A stretch of DNA of 64,000 bases from Ruminococcus sp. (GCA_017410265.1 JAFQRC010000006.1:1-64000); one strand, 5' to 3'; counted from the first letter of the stretch, positions 1 through 9,660 are shown. The notes: generated from the sequence alone by a model not told the origin. Translations and numbers: made by a program.

Positions 1-93
1 GTGATATCCTAATCGGTGTTCTCGCATATCCATTATAACACCTATTTTAAATTCTGCACTATATCTTTTCTGTATTGTTCCTCTTTTTGCCAT
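1..93 (-). CDS. IS3-family transposase OrfA, N-terminal fragment
   Basis: Thirty-one codons are visible from the ATG at 93 down to the window edge. The peptide begins MAKRGTIQKRYSAEFKIGVI, which resembles the start of IS3/IS150 OrfA proteins, where a basic N-terminus leads into a helix-turn-helix (the YSAEFK motif). A GGAGGTG ribosome binding site lies at about 103-109. OrfA normally binds the terminal repeats and is joined to the OrfB integrase by a -1 frameshift; neither the rest of orfA nor orfB is in view. It is cut by the window edge, and nothing visible suggests it is broken. Confidence 0.7.
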   Translation of the reverse strand, partial: MAKRGTIQKRYSAEFKIGVIMDMREHRLGYH

Positions 94-137
94 AAAAATA
101 TGCACCTCCAAAAGTGTCTAACTTTTGGGGTGCATAT
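1..137 (-). mobile_element. IS3-family insertion sequence, partial (5' end)
   Basis: The left edge lies inside an insertion sequence whose transposase reads leftward out of the window. Its outer end is marked by a near-perfect inverted repeat at about 101-136: on the minus strand TGCACCCCAAAAGT, a 5-base loop, then ACTTTTGGAGGTGCA. The second arm also carries the ribosome binding site of orfA. This compact terminal repeat followed at once by orfA is typical of IS150-like members of the IS3 family. The element ends about 30 bases past the copA stop codon. The other end and the target duplication lie outside the window. Confidence 0.7.
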
Positions 138-168
138 CATTTCGCTCACAGCCTTTTTGTGAATAAAG

Positions 169-2541
169 TTATTTTATTGAGATAACAGTGTAGCCTGCAT
201 CTTCGACAGCTTTTATTAGCACATCATCTGATATATCGCCTGTAATTGATGCAGTTTTGTTTTCTAAATCCACGGTTGCAGTGACACCCTCGATTTCGTT
301 TAGCGCTTTTTCGACATGAGCCTTACAGTGCATACACATCATACCTTCAATTACCATAGTTTTCATATTGCTTTTACTCTCCTTATGAATTAAATTTGGT
401 TTAAATAATTTTAGTCTGAGTGCGTTTAATACTACACAAATTGAGCTTAAACTCATCGCTACAGTTCCGTACATCGGCTCTAGTCTTATACCAAGACTAT
501 TGTAGAAAACACCAGCCGCAATAGGAATGAAAATCACATTGTAGAAAAACGCCCAGAATAGATTTTCTTTTATGTTTTTAAGTGTTGCCTTGCTTAGTTC
601 TACAGCACTTACTACATCTGAAAGCTCACTTCTTGTCAGTATGACATCGGCAGAGTCGATTGCAATATCTGTGCCTGCGCCGATTGCTATTCCGACATCT
701 GCCGATATCAAAGCAGGGGAGTCGTTGATTCCGTCACCGACCATAACAGTAACTCCGTCTTTTTTTAGGTCACGCACTATGCGCTCTTTGTCATCCGGCA
801 TAAGATTTGAATACACATTTGTGATACCTGTCTGCGATTTAACATATTCAGCAGAAGCTTTGTTATCACCTGTGAGCATATATGTGTTTATACCCATCTC
901 GTTGAGCTTTTCAATAGCTTTATTACTGCTTCCTTTTATCTTGTCCGATACATATATTATACCGAGAAGGTTGTTATCTCCACTGATATATAGTTCTGTG
1001 AAGCCCTTGTCAGTATTATCGTAATCTTTAATGTTTTCAGGATTAGCGAAATCCGAGTTTCCGATTTTATAGGTTACACCGTTGATAGTACCCTTTACTC
1101 CTTTTGAAGTAATAGTATCAAAGCTCTCTACTTCATAAAATTCATTTCTATTATAGGAAGTCACAACAGCGTGGGCGAGAGGGTGCTGAGAAAGTTTTTC
1201 TAAACTTGCTGCTATTTTTAAAAGTTCATCTTTAGTTATGTTTGAGTAAAGTTTAATATCAGTAACCTGAGGTTTACCCTCGGTGATAGTACCTGTTTTG
1301 TCAAAAACAATGTTTTTGGCTTTGCTGAATACCTCTAACGCTTCTGAAGATTTAATGAGAATAGAGTTACTTGCTGCTACACCTGTTGATACCATAATCG
1401 CCGTCGGAGTCGCAAGTCCCAAAGCACACGGACACGAAATAACCATAACCGCAATTCCGAAAGACAACGCAGTGTAAAAATCACTTCCTGATAAATTCCA
1501 CACAAGTGTCGTAAGAACAGAAAGAGCAATAATCGTAGGGACAAAAAACTTGCTTACTGTATCAGCGATTTTAGCAATCGGAGCTTTTGAGGATGATGCT
1601 TCTTCGACTAAAGCTATGATTTTTGAAAGTGTAGTGTCACCTTTAGCTTTCTCTGTTTTTACCTCAATATATCCGCTGAGCAGCACAGTACCGCAGAAAA
1701 CTTTGTCTCCCTCTTTTTTTGAAAGTGGCATACTCTCACCGGTTAAGGCAGATTCATCAGTGTGACCACTACCGCTTATAACCTCTCCGTCTATTGAAAC
1801 TCGGTCACCGCTTTTTATGATAACAATATCTCCGATAATTACTTCGTCAGTAGCTATAACGATTTCCTGAGCACCGCGTCTGACAAGAGTTGTATCAGGA
1901 GAGAGATCAATAAGCTTTGAAATAGCTTCGGTCGTTTTCTTTTTTGAGCGGGATTCAAAGTATTTGCCAACAGATACGAAGGTCAGTATCATCGCCGCTG
2001 ATTCAAAATACAAATTATGGATAAAGTGTTCTAGCGTGAAGATTGCTATTACGCTGTAAATAATAGATGCAGACGAGCCGAGTGCAATAAGCGTATCCAT
2101 ATTAGGCGATAGTTTGAACAGTCCTTTAAAGCCGTTTGTGAAATACTTGAAATTAAGTGCTACTATAATTGTAGTCAGTACAATTTGTATTATGACAGAA
2201 ACAGTCGGCTCAATATGCAGTGAAAACATATGTCCCATGCCAACTATCATCAGTGGTATCAGCAGAACAACTGATACGATTAGCTTAATCAGCTTTATGT
2301 CAAGAGATTTTTTACTATCTTTGGTTGAAGCATCGTGTATCTTTGCAGTGTAGCCAATGCTGTCGATTGCGTTAATAATCGTTTCAATATCTGTTTTGTT
2401 TTCATCAATTTGTGCTACCATAGAATTTTGTAACAGATTAACTGAACACGAAACGCCGTCAAGTGAATTGACTTTCTTTTCAATATGGGCTGAGCATGCC
2501 GAGCACGACATACCTGTAATGTCGAATTTAACTTTCTTCAT
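169..2541 (-). CDS. copA: Copper-translocating P1B-type ATPase
   Basis: This 790-residue membrane pump probably exports Cu(I) using ATP. A heavy-metal-associated domain with GMSCSAC lies at residues 10-16. Then come paired membrane helices, the actuator TGES loop near 267, the CPC metal-binding helix motif near 371, the phosphorylated DKTGT near 413, the nucleotide-binding SQHPLA motif near 452 and GDGINDSPAL near 602. A second metal-binding domain with GMMCMHC sits at the extreme C-terminus (about 728-790), where many organisms instead encode a separate CopZ chaperone. No CopY or CsoR regulator is adjacent. The start is supported by AAAGGA upstream. CPC plus the GMxCxxC domains favour copper over zinc or cadmium; direction and metal are inferred from the family. 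Confidence 0.93.
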   Translation of the reverse strand: MKKVKFDITGMSCSACSAHIEKKVNSLDGVSCSVNLLQNSMVAQIDENKTDIETIINAIDSIGYTAKIHDASTKDSKKSLDIKLIKLIVSVVLLIPLMIVGMGHMFSLHIEPTVSVIIQIVLTTIIVALNFKYFTNGFKGLFKLSPNMDTLIALGSSASIIYSVIAIFTLEHFIHNLYFESAAMILTFVSVGKYFESRSKKKTTEAISKLIDLSPDTTLVRRGAQEIVIATDEVIIGDIVIIKSGDRVSIDGEVISGSGHTDESALTGESMPLSKKEGDKVFCGTVLLSGYIEVKTEKAKGDTTLSKIIALVEEASSSKAPIAKIADTVSKFFVPTIIALSVLTTLVWNLSGSDFYTALSFGIAVMVISCPCALGLATPTAIMVSTGVAASNSILIKSSEALEVFSKAKNIVFDKTGTITEGKPQVTDIKLYSNITKDELLKIAASLEKLSQHPLAHAVVTSYNRNEFYEVESFDTITSKGVKGTINGVTYKIGNSDFANPENIKDYDNTDKGFTELYISGDNNLLGIIYVSDKIKGSSNKAIEKLNEMGINTYMLTGDNKASAEYVKSQTGITNVYSNLMPDDKERIVRDLKKDGVTVMVGDGINDSPALISADVGIAIGAGTDIAIDSADVILTRSELSDVVSAVELSKATLKNIKENLFWAFFYNVIFIPIAAGVFYNSLGIRLEPMYGTVAMSLSSICVVLNALRLKLFKPNLIHKESKSNMKTMVIEGMMCMHCKAHVEKALNEIEGVTATVDLENKTASITGDISDDVLIKAVEDAGYTVISIK

Positions 2542-2581
2542 AGTTTAGTCCTTTGTTTTGAGTTAGCAGTAGCTTACTATA

Positions 2582-2609
2582 ATTTTATCACAATAATATG
2601 ACTTGTCAA
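2582..2609 (-). promoter_or_regulatory. Candidate SigA promoter of copA
   Basis: On the minus strand TTGACA (2604-2609) and TAAAAT (2582-2587) are separated by 16 bases, about 40 bases ahead of the copA start. No convincing CopY or CsoR operator was seen. Confidence 0.5.
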
Positions 2610-2615
2610 TAAAGT

Positions 2616-2649
2616 AAAAGAAAAAGGGTGCCTGTTACAGACACCCTTT
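2616..2649 (-). terminator. Intrinsic terminator of spo0A
   Basis: On the minus strand AAAGGGTG pairs with CACCCTTT, with a short inner CTGT/ACAG stem, followed by TTTTTCTTTT. It lies 8 bases past the spo0A stop and insulates copA from spo0A. Confidence 0.8.
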
Positions 2650-2656
2650 AGTAATG

Positions 2657-3436
2657 TTAACCTGCGGTTTTTAATGCTAGTCTTAGCTTGTCGGAAATCA
2701 TTGCGATAAATTCGCTGTTAGTCGGCTTACCGCGGCTACCCTGAATAGTGTAGCCGAAATAAGAGTTCAGCACCTCGACATCGCCTCTATCCCACGCAAC
2801 CTCGATCGCGTGTCTTATAGCGCGTTCAACTCGTGAACTTGTTGTTTGATACTTTTTAGCAACAGAAGGATACAGTTGTTTAGTAACTGCGTTGATGATT
2901 TCCGGCTTTTCGATACTCATAATAATTGAATCTCTCAGATAGTGATATCCTTTGATGTGAGCAGGCACTCCTATTTGATGGAGTATCTCGGTTACCTTTA
3001 CTTCAATGGAAAAGCTGTCAAGTGATGCGCCCTTGATACCGCCTTTTTCTGACAGATTACTGTGATTGTGAAGTCGTACGATATTTTGTGCAAGATCATC
3101 GATGTTGTATGGTTTAAGCACAAAGTAGGTTGCACCGCTGCTGATAACTTCTCTCTGTAGTACAGGAGAATCAAAAGTCGAGTAAACGATAAACATAGGG
3201 GATTTGCTCAGCTCTTTTTGCTTGATGGTACGCATAACGCCAATCGCGTCGACCCTCGTCATAAACAAGTCCATCATTACTACATCAGGCAGTGTGTTGC
3301 ATATTTTTGCAATAAGCTCTTCGCCGTCTTTTGAGCAAAAAGATGTTGAAATGTGGTGGATTTTCAGTGCATTTTGAGTTTCTGTTGTTCTGTCATTGCT
3401 GTCATGAGTCATCAGAAGTTTAATAGTTTCAGTCAT
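2657..3436 (-). CDS. spo0A: Sporulation master regulator Spo0A
   Basis: Spo0A is the phosphorelay-controlled response regulator that starts sporulation. This 259-residue protein has a receiver domain (about 1-125) and the Spo0A DNA-binding domain (about 140-259), with highly conserved stretches [16 protein letters not shown] and [17 protein letters not shown]. The phospho-acceptor Asp56 (MMD) and Lys108 (LKP) are present. The receiver is otherwise divergent: the usual paired acidic residues near position 11 read HD, and the conserved Pro after the phospho-site is Thr (FMTRVDA). The ATG at 3436, with GGGAGATG before it, was chosen over an upstream in-frame ATG at 3562 because it matches the family length. 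It sits next to spoIVB, the usual clostridial pairing. Confidence 0.96.
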   Translation of the reverse strand: MTETIKLLMTHDSNDRTTETQNALKIHHISTSFCSKDGEELIAKICNTLPDVVMMDLFMTRVDAIGVMRTIKQKELSKSPMFIVYSTFDSPVLQREVISSGATYFVLKPYNIDDLAQNIVRLHNHSNLSEKGGIKGASLDSFSIEVKVTEILHQIGVPAHIKGYHYLRDSIIMSIEKPEIINAVTKQLYPSVAKKYQTTSSRVERAIRHAIEVAWDRGDVEVLNSYFGYTIQGSRGKPTNSEFIAMISDKLRLALKTAG

Positions 3437-3468
3437 TTTTACATCTCCCAATTTATGATTGTGAATAC

Positions 3469-3497
3469 ATATTACCATAAATTGGCAAAAATAGCAA
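3469..3497 (-). promoter_or_regulatory. Candidate SigA promoter of spo0A
   Basis: On the minus strand TTGCTA (3492-3497) and TAATAT (3469-3474) have a 17-base spacer and lie just ahead of the ribosome binding site. A SigH promoter, expected from other species, was not recognised. Confidence 0.35.
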
Positions 3498-3595
3498 GAG
3501 AAAACATTAATTTTTTTCAAAAATTGCTGATATCCTTGAATTAATAGCCTGTTAAACACCAAAATATCATGAAAATATTATAATTATCAGTTTTA

Positions 3596-4579
3596 TCAGA
3601 GTGCAGAAAGCATATTGGAAATAGAAATCCCGTATCCTTTTTCCGGCGAATTAATAAATACATGGGTTACAGCACCCACAAGCTTTCCGTTCTGGATAAC
3701 GGGAGACCCCGACATACCTTGTACTATCCCACCTGATTTTTCGAGCAATTCTTCATCAGTTACTTTCAGTGTCATATTTTGTCCGTTGTTTTCTGTTAAA
3801 TTCAGCTTAGTGATTTCTACCTGATATTCTTTTGGATTATCGCCTTCAATAGTTGATAGAATTGTCGCTTTACCTAGAGAAATTTCATCTTCATTTGCTA
3901 CTTCAATATAGTGGGTATTGTTTGTATAGTTATAGGTTCCATATATTCCGTAGCCGTTGTTAACTGTGATATCGCCGATTTTATCAGTGCTTAAATAACC
4001 GTTTAAGCCACCGATAACTCCGTCTGAACCTTTTGTACAGTTACTGATAGTGGCACTGACTATTTCGCCATCTCTGAGTGGCATCAGCATATTTGTGTCT
4101 TTGTCACATATTCCGTGACCTAAAGCTCCGAAGGTGTTATCCTGCGGGTCGAAGTAAGTCACTGTTCCTATGCCTGCTGTGGAATCTCTTATCCACATTC
4201 CTGCGATATAATTTCCGTTACTGTCTTTAACAGGAACGATATTCTTAACTATTTCATGAGAGTTTCTTGTAATAGTCAGCGAGATTTCTTTACCGTCTGA
4301 TTTTTCAATAATACTTTTCAGCTCTTCGTTTGAAGTTATCGTTTGGTTGTTTGCTTTTGTGATAAGGTCGTTTATTTTTATTCCTGCTTTTTGAGCCGGT
4401 GAATTTCCTGAGTTAACCTCGATAACAATAACACCGTTTGTGAATATTTTCAGTCCGAACGGTGTACCGCCGAGGATAACCTGTTTTGATGTTTCTTCAG
4501 CCTGCACAGTAAATAAACCTAAGGTTAACACTAATACTATTATAATGGCAACGATTCTTTTGATTTTTGGACTTTGCAA
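3596..4579 (-). CDS. spoIVB: SpoIVB serine peptidase (S55 family)
   Basis: SpoIVB is secreted from the forespore into the intermembrane space, where it triggers pro-SigK activation. The 327-residue protein has an N-terminal membrane anchor or signal (KRIVAIIIVLVLTLGLF), a PDZ domain (about residues 45-115: SPAQKAGIKINDLI) and an S55 peptidase domain. The putative catalytic His is in GALGHGI (near 151) and the Ser in GMSGSP (near 289). The start was set at a TTG at 4579 because AAAGGAGAG lies 7 bases before it; an upstream in-frame TTG at 4648 would add 23 residues without a good ribosome binding site. It precedes spo0A on the same strand, as in many Clostridia and Bacilli. Confidence 0.93.
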   Translation of the reverse strand: MQSPKIKRIVAIIIVLVLTLGLFTVQAEETSKQVILGGTPFGLKIFTNGVIVIEVNSGNSPAQKAGIKINDLITKANNQTITSNEELKSIIEKSDGKEISLTITRNSHEIVKNIVPVKDSNGNYIAGMWIRDSTAGIGTVTYFDPQDNTFGALGHGICDKDTNMLMPLRDGEIVSATISNCTKGSDGVIGGLNGYLSTDKIGDITVNNGYGIYGTYNYTNNTHYIEVANEDEISLGKATILSTIEGDNPKEYQVEITKLNLTENNGQNMTLKVTDEELLEKSGGIVQGMSGSPVIQNGKLVGAVTHVFINSPEKGYGISISNMLSAL

Positions 4580-4699
4580 TTTATCACTCTCCTTTTCTGT
4601 TGCCACTACTATTGTGGTCGAAAATAGAGAGTTTACTTTGGAAATCAAATTCTAAGAAAAAATTATTTCTATGTATTGAGCTACAAAGCTGATTTGTGA

Positions 4700-4727
4700 T
4701 TGAAAAATGGCTACATTGTGCTATAAT
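4700..4727 (+). promoter_or_regulatory. Candidate SigA promoter of cca
   Basis: TTGAAA (4700-4705), a 16-base spacer, and TATAAT (4722-4727) with an upstream TG, about 33 bases before the cca start. Confidence 0.55.
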
Positions 4728-4760
4728 GTTAGTAAATTGAAAGTAAAAGGTGGTGTAAAA

Positions 4761-6113
4761 ATGCGGATAGATATGCCTGCCCTTCCGTCTTTTGTTATAA
4801 ATAGACTGGAAGAAAACGGTTTTGAATGCTTTGCTGTCGGCGGTTGTGTGCGTGATTGTCTTATCGGTCGAAAGGTTAATGACTGGGATTTTACTACAAA
4901 TGCAACACCAGAAGAAATACAGAGTTGTTTCTCTGATTTCACTACCATTGATGTTGGCGCAGAGTATGGTACTATCTGCGTTGTTATAGATAGCGAAAGC
5001 TTTGAAATCACCACTTATCGCACCGACGGAGAGTATGCCGATTCGCGCCATCCTGATTCAGTTGTTTTTTCAAAAAATCTTTTTGATGATTTATCACGCA
5101 GAGATTTTACGATTAATGCACTTGCTTTTAATGAAAAAAGTGGCATCGTTGACATTTTCGACGGACTTACTGATTTAGAATACGGCGTTATCCGTTGTGT
5201 CGGTGAGCCTGATGTGCGCTTTTCTGAAGATGCGCTTCGTATTATGAGAGCTTTAAGATTTGCCTCAACCTTTGGTTATTCAATTGAAGCGAAAACCTCT
5301 AAATCTATTCTGGAAAATAAAGATAACTTAAACGCTGTCGCTTCTGAAAGAATAATAAAGGAGCTGGGGAAACTGCTTGTTGGCTCTCACGCTGATTTTA
5401 TTTTACGCAGATATAAGGAAGTTATCGCTACGATAATTCCTGAAGTTTCTGTTATGTTTAATTTTGACCAGAAATCCCCTCATCACAATAAGGATTTGTG
5501 GCGACATACAGTTTCTGCGATAAAGCACACACCTCAGGATGAAGTTATGCGTACGGCTATGTTACTTCACGATATCGGAAAGCCTATGACAGTTTCAACA
5601 GATGTAAACGGCAGAAGCCATTTTTATAATCATCCTAAACTGTCTGCCGCTATGGCTAACACGATTTTGCGTAGACTCAAATATCCGACTGCTTTCATAA
5701 ATACAGTGTTGATTTTAATCGAATATCACGATGATAGATTGACTCCTTACTCTCCATGCGTTAAATCATATCTTAGAAAGCTTGGCGAGGAGAATATGAG
5801 AATGCTGCTTTCTATTCAGCGAGCTGATATATTGGCTCAATCCCTTTATGAGCGTGAAGATAAGATATCGACACTTGATGCGGTCTGTGCTGAGTTTGAA
5901 CGTGTTATAAATAGCGATGAGTGTTATTCGCTTTCTACTCTTGCGATTAACGGTAAAGATATTATTCATCTTGGAGTGTCAAGCGGTGAGAATATAGGTA
6001 AGGTGCTTGATAAGTGTCTTGATAAAGTAATAAGCGGAGAGCTTTCTAATAATCACGATGAACTTATTTCGTTTGCTAAAAATATGATTAAAAGTCTTGA
6101 AGGTATGCGTTGA
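4761..6113 (+). CDS. cca: CCA-adding tRNA nucleotidyltransferase
   Basis: This enzyme adds or repairs the 3' CCA end of tRNAs using CTP and ATP. The 450-residue class II protein shows GGCVRD (27-32), the metal-binding DWD (41-43), the RRDFTINAL motif near 112, and an HD phosphohydrolase-like domain with LLHDIGKP near 273. The start at the ATG at 4761 has AAAGGTGGTG before it; an upstream in-frame ATG at 4707 lies over the promoter and is unlikely. It is transcribed away from spoIVB and closed by its own terminator. Whether it adds the full CCA or only part, as in species with split enzymes, cannot be told from the sequence. Confidence 0.93.
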   Translation: MRIDMPALPSFVINRLEENGFECFAVGGCVRDCLIGRKVNDWDFTTNATPEEIQSCFSDFTTIDVGAEYGTICVVIDSESFEITTYRTDGEYADSRHPDSVVFSKNLFDDLSRRDFTINALAFNEKSGIVDIFDGLTDLEYGVIRCVGEPDVRFSEDALRIMRALRFASTFGYSIEAKTSKSILENKDNLNAVASERIIKELGKLLVGSHADFILRRYKEVIATIIPEVSVMFNFDQKSPHHNKDLWRHTVSAIKHTPQDEVMRTAMLLHDIGKPMTVSTDVNGRSHFYNHPKLSAAMANTILRRLKYPTAFINTVLILIEYHDDRLTPYSPCVKSYLRKLGEENMRMLLSIQRADILAQSLYEREDKISTLDAVCAEFERVINSDECYSLSTLAINGKDIIHLGVSSGENIGKVLDKCLDKVISGELSNNHDELISFAKNMIKSLEGMR

Positions 6114-6126
6114 GCATACCTTTTTT
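6102..6126 (+). terminator. Intrinsic terminator of cca
   Basis: GGTATGC, loop GTTGA, GCATACC, then six T. The hairpin includes the cca stop codon, so the left arm is coding. Confidence 0.85.
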
Positions 6127-6189
6127 GCAATATCCAGAAATAAAAATTTCACTTTTCATCAAAAAAACTAAAATATATAACCATATTTA

Positions 6190-6218
6190 TTGAATATTGC
6201 AGGATAGTGTGCTAAAAT
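6190..6218 (+). promoter_or_regulatory. Candidate SigA promoter of the RpiR regulator gene
   Basis: TTGAAT (6190-6195), a 17-base spacer and TAAAAT (6213-6218), with an extended TG before the -10. Confidence 0.5.
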
Positions 6219-6246
6219 GAAAGCATCTTTATAATGAGGTAGTGTT

Positions 6247-7131
6247 ATGATATCTAATCTTTTAGTGCGTATAGATATGAATAGGGAAGGCTTTTCGAAA
6301 GGTCAGCGCAGAATTGCTAATTTTATCGAAGAGCATTATGACGAGGCGGCTTTTATGACTGCAAATAAACTCGGCGAAATCGTTGGAGTTTCTGAGAGCA
6401 CTGTTGTCCGATTCGCAACTGAAATCGGATACAGCGGTTACCCGGGGTTACAGAAAGCTATGCAGGAGATGATTCGCGACAAGCTCACCTCTATTCAGCG
6501 AATTGAAGTTACTACCGGCAGAATAGGGGACAAAGATGTTCTTGATAGCGTGCTCAATCAGGATATCGAAAAAATTAAGCGTACTATTGAAGAAATTTCA
6601 AAAGAAGATTTTGAGCGTGCGGTAGAGGCTATTATCAACGCTGAACATATATATATTTACGGTGTAAAATCGGCTTCGTATATCGCAAGCTTTTTTGGAT
6701 ATTATCTCGATTTGATGTTTGGTAATGTTATTATGCTCAACACCACCAGCAAGACTACAAATTTCGAAAAACTTTTCAGAATTACCGATAAAGATGTTAT
6801 GATTGGCATCAGCTTTCCACGATACAGCACAATGGCAGTCGATGCTATGAAATTTGCAAGAGAGCGCAAAACCCATGTTGTTGCTATAACTGACAGTATG
6901 GTTTCTCCGCTTGTTTCAAATGCAGATTCTATTCTGATAGCCCGCTCAGATATCGCATCTATAGTCGATTCCTTAGTTGCACCGCTGAGCCTTATCAACG
7001 CGCTTATTGTCGCTATGGTTATCAAGCGCAAGGAAGATGTTAAAGCAACCTTTGCAAAGCTAGAGCAGGTGTGGAGCGAGCACAATATCTACGCTTCTGA
7101 TATATCGGAGGACTTGTCTGATGAAAAATAA
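6247..7131 (+). CDS. MurR/RpiR family transcriptional regulator
   Basis: This 294-residue regulator has an RpiR-type helix-turn-helix (about residues 15-80: [36 protein letters not shown]) and a SIS sugar-phosphate-binding domain (about 120-260: [39 protein letters not shown]). Members sense phosphosugars and control sugar or amino-sugar catabolism. No sugar gene is next to it. Its last 11 bases overlap the following flavoprotein gene, which suggests translational coupling rather than a shared pathway. The effector is unknown. Confidence 0.88.
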   Translation: MISNLLVRIDMNREGFSKGQRRIANFIEEHYDEAAFMTANKLGEIVGVSESTVVRFATEIGYSGYPGLQKAMQEMIRDKLTSIQRIEVTTGRIGDKDVLDSVLNQDIEKIKRTIEEISKEDFERAVEAIINAEHIYIYGVKSASYIASFFGYYLDLMFGNVIMLNTTSKTTNFEKLFRITDKDVMIGISFPRYSTMAVDAMKFARERKTHVVAITDSMVSPLVSNADSILIARSDIASIVDSLVAPLSLINALIVAMVIKRKEDVKATFAKLEQVWSEHNIYASDISEDLSDEK

Positions 7132-8365
7132 AAAAGTCATCGTCATCGGAGGCGGACCTGCAGGAATGATGGCTGCTGGAATCGCTGCCAGAAACGGCGC
7201 TGATGTTACTCTTTTTGAAAAAAACGACAGAGTAGGCAGAAAGCTGATGATAACAGGCAAGGGCAGATGTAATATAACTAACTTCTGTGACAATGACGAG
7301 TTCATTTCTAATATCCCTACTAACCCGCGCTTTATGTACAGTGCGATTAACGCTTTTTCAACGTATGATACAGTAGCTTTTTTTGAAGATTTGGGGGTTG
7401 CGACTAAAGTTGAGAGAGGAAACAGGGTTTTTCCTGTTTCAGATAAAGCAGTCGATATCTGCGACGCTATGAAAAGATTTGTTTTGAGTAACGGCGCGAA
7501 GATAATAAACGAAAATGTAAAAGCGGTTATCACTGATAACGGACACGTCAGCGCAGTGAAAACCGATAATGGAACTTATCCGTGTGGTAGCTTGATTATT
7601 GCAACCGGAGGAAAGAGCTACCCTAAAACAGGCTCGACAGGCGACGGGTACACCTTTGCTAAAAGTGTTGGTCATACTGTTTCACCTCCTACTGCGTCAT
7701 TAGTACCGCTTGAGAGTGATGATTCACTTTGTAGTGAGCTTATGGGGCTTTCTTTAAGAAATGTTGCAGTTTCTGTTTTTGATGAAAATTCTCATAAAGA
7801 AAAATACACTGACTTCGGCGAGTTATTGTTCACTCACTTTGGGCTGTCAGGCCCGACTATTCTTTCTGCAAGTGCCCATATGAAGGATATGGAAGAGAAT
7901 AAGTACTCGGTGCATATAGACTTAAAACCTGCACTTGATTTTGAAACTCTAGATAAGCGTCTTCTTAAAGATTTATCTAAATTTATAAATAAAGATATTT
8001 CTAATTCGCTTTTTGAACTTATGCCAAAGAGTTTAATTCCTGTTATACTCAGGTTGTGCGATATCAACCCGCACACTAAGTGCAACAGTGTTACTGTTTT
8101 GCAGCGTCACGCTATCGTGAACACATTGAAAGATTTGTCAATCAGGATAAAAGGTTTTCGACCAATTGACGAAGCGATTGTCACTTGCGGTGGGGTGAAG
8201 GTGCAGGAAATTGACCCTAAAACTATGCGTTCAAAAATTGTTCCTAACCTGTATTTTGCTGGTGAAGTTATTGATGTTGACGCGTACACAGGAGGATTTA
8301 ACTTGCAAATAGCTTTTTCTACCGCTTATCTTGCTGGAGAGAATGCTGCTCAAATTGATTACTGA
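7121..8365 (+). CDS. HI0933/BaiN-family FAD-dependent oxidoreductase
   Basis: The 414-residue flavoprotein begins with a Rossmann FAD-binding motif ([16 protein letters not shown], residues 6-21), followed by [19 protein letters not shown], the signature of the HI0933/YhiN family. It ends with [31 protein letters not shown] residues typical of the group's C-terminal FAD contacts. The substrate is unknown; a distant relative, BaiN, was reported in bile-acid dehydroxylation, but that role cannot be assumed. It overlaps the RpiR gene by 11 bases and lies 16 bases ahead of cmk, so it is probably in the same transcript. Confidence 0.85.
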   Translation: MKNKKVIVIGGGPAGMMAAGIAARNGADVTLFEKNDRVGRKLMITGKGRCNITNFCDNDEFISNIPTNPRFMYSAINAFSTYDTVAFFEDLGVATKVERGNRVFPVSDKAVDICDAMKRFVLSNGAKIINENVKAVITDNGHVSAVKTDNGTYPCGSLIIATGGKSYPKTGSTGDGYTFAKSVGHTVSPPTASLVPLESDDSLCSELMGLSLRNVAVSVFDENSHKEKYTDFGELLFTHFGLSGPTILSASAHMKDMEENKYSVHIDLKPALDFETLDKRLLKDLSKFINKDISNSLFELMPKSLIPVILRLCDINPHTKCNSVTVLQRHAIVNTLKDLSIRIKGFRPIDEAIVTCGGVKVQEIDPKTMRSKIVPNLYFAGEVIDVDAYTGGFNLQIAFSTAYLAGENAAQIDY

Positions 8366-8381
8366 TAAAGGACGGTATATT

Positions 8382-9050
8382 ATGAATATTGCTATAGCTA
8401 TCGACGGCCCTGCAGGTGCAGGCAAATCAACTATCGCTAAGCTCGCTGCTAAAGAGCTTTCTTTCATTTATGTTGACACAGGAGCTCTGTATAGAGCTAT
8501 CGGACTTTGCGCTTATCGTAACGGCATCGGCTCAAAAGATGCCCCTGCTATTCTTGAAATGTTGAAAGATATTAAAGTTGAGCTTGCTTTCAATGACAAA
8601 AAAGAGCAGATAGTTCTTCTGAACGGTGAAGATGTTAGCTCTCTTATCCGTACTCCTGAGATTTCGATGTATGCATCTGATGTATCGGCTATTCCACAGG
8701 TCAGAGCTTTTCTTCTTGATTTACAGCGCAATATGGCTAAGACTAATAATATTATTATGGATGGTCGTGACATCGGCACAGTTGTATTACCTGACGCAAA
8801 CGTTAAGATTTTTCTCACAGCATCTGCAGAAGTCAGAGCAAAGCGCAGATACGACGAGCTTATTGAAAAAGGCATGGATGTGAAGTACGAAGATGTACTT
8901 TCGGATGTTATTACCCGTGATTATAACGATTCTCATCGTGAAACAGCTCCACTCAAGCCGGCTGATGATTCTGTTATTGTCGATACATCTGACCTTGATT
9001 TGAACCAGTCTGTAGAAAAACTAATTTCAATCATGAAGGAGCGTATGTAA
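8382..9050 (+). CDS. cmk: Cytidylate kinase
   Basis: Cmk phosphorylates CMP and dCMP with ATP in the cytosol. The 222-residue protein has the P-loop GPAGAGKST (9-17), the CMP-binding DTGALYRA near 34 and MDGRDIGTVVLPDA near 126. The start at 8382 matches the family N-terminus (MNIAIAIDGPAG); the reading frame extends upstream but without a ribosome binding site. It begins the clostridial cluster cmk-plsC-ispH/S1, with 1 base between it and plsC. Confidence 0.95.
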   Translation: MNIAIAIDGPAGAGKSTIAKLAAKELSFIYVDTGALYRAIGLCAYRNGIGSKDAPAILEMLKDIKVELAFNDKKEQIVLLNGEDVSSLIRTPEISMYASDVSAIPQVRAFLLDLQRNMAKTNNIIMDGRDIGTVVLPDANVKIFLTASAEVRAKRRYDELIEKGMDVKYEDVLSDVITRDYNDSHRETAPLKPADDSVIVDTSDLDLNQSVEKLISIMKERM

Positions 9051-9051
9051 A

Positions 9052-9660
9052 ATGGGGTACAAGCGTTGGTTTTTCACAACTATAAAATATCTCGTTACAC
9101 CTATTTTTAAAGTTATTTACCGCACAAAGTATATTAACGCAAATAATGTTCCTAAAGACGGTGCATACATTTTTGCGGGTAATCATATCACAAGCGTTGA
9201 CCCGATTATTATGGCTATCGGTCAGAGGAAGAGAAATATTCACTTTATGGCTAAGGCTGAATTGTTCCAGAAACCTATTCTCCGTTGGTTTTTCCTTTCA
9301 ATCGGAGCGTTTCCTGTTGACAGAGGAAACAGCGATAAAGGCGCAGTAAGACATTTTGAACAGATTTTAGCAGACGGCGAATTGATGGGTATTTTTATTG
9401 AGGGTACCCGTTCGAAAACAGGTGAGTTTTTGAAGCCGAAAAGCGGTGCAGCTCTTATAGCATATGACACAAAAACTCCTGTTATCCCGGTTTGTCAGAC
9501 TAAGATTAAGGGCAGAAGAGTCTGCCATTTCGGCGAGCCGATGAGCCTTGAGGATTTAGGCTTTGAAAACGGCGGTGCAAAAGAATACCGTGAAGCAAGC
9601 CGTAGAATTATGGATGCGATAAAAGCACTCAGAGAGCAGGATTTAGAGCTATGGAAATAA
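9052..9660 (+). CDS. plsC: 1-acyl-sn-glycerol-3-phosphate acyltransferase
   Basis: PlsC makes phosphatidic acid by adding a second acyl chain to lysophosphatidic acid at the membrane. The 202-residue protein has the catalytic NHITSVD (His45, Asp50; HX4D), the acceptor-binding IEGTRSKTG near 108 and a hydrophobic N-terminal segment. It begins one base after cmk and overlaps ispH/S1 by 10 bases, so the three are almost certainly co-translated. The product feeds CdsA, encoded at 40373. Confidence 0.93.
   Translation: MGYKRWFFTTIKYLVTPIFKVIYRTKYINANNVPKDGAYIFAGNHITSVDPIIMAIGQRKRNIHFMAKAELFQKPILRWFFLSIGAFPVDRGNSDKGAVRHFEQILADGELMGIFIEGTRSKTGEFLKPKSGAALIAYDTKTPVIPVCQTKIKGRRVCHFGEPMSLEDLGFENGGAKEYREASRRIMDAIKALREQDLELWK

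Noticed and set aside
3437..3562. Upstream extension of spo0A to an ATG at 3562
   Set aside because: It would add 42 residues not found in Spo0A and would bury the likely promoter; the ATG at 3436 has a ribosome binding site.
4584..5051. 155-codon minus-strand frame over cca and its promoter
   Set aside because: It covers the cca start and promoter, has no recognisable domain, and cca is certain.
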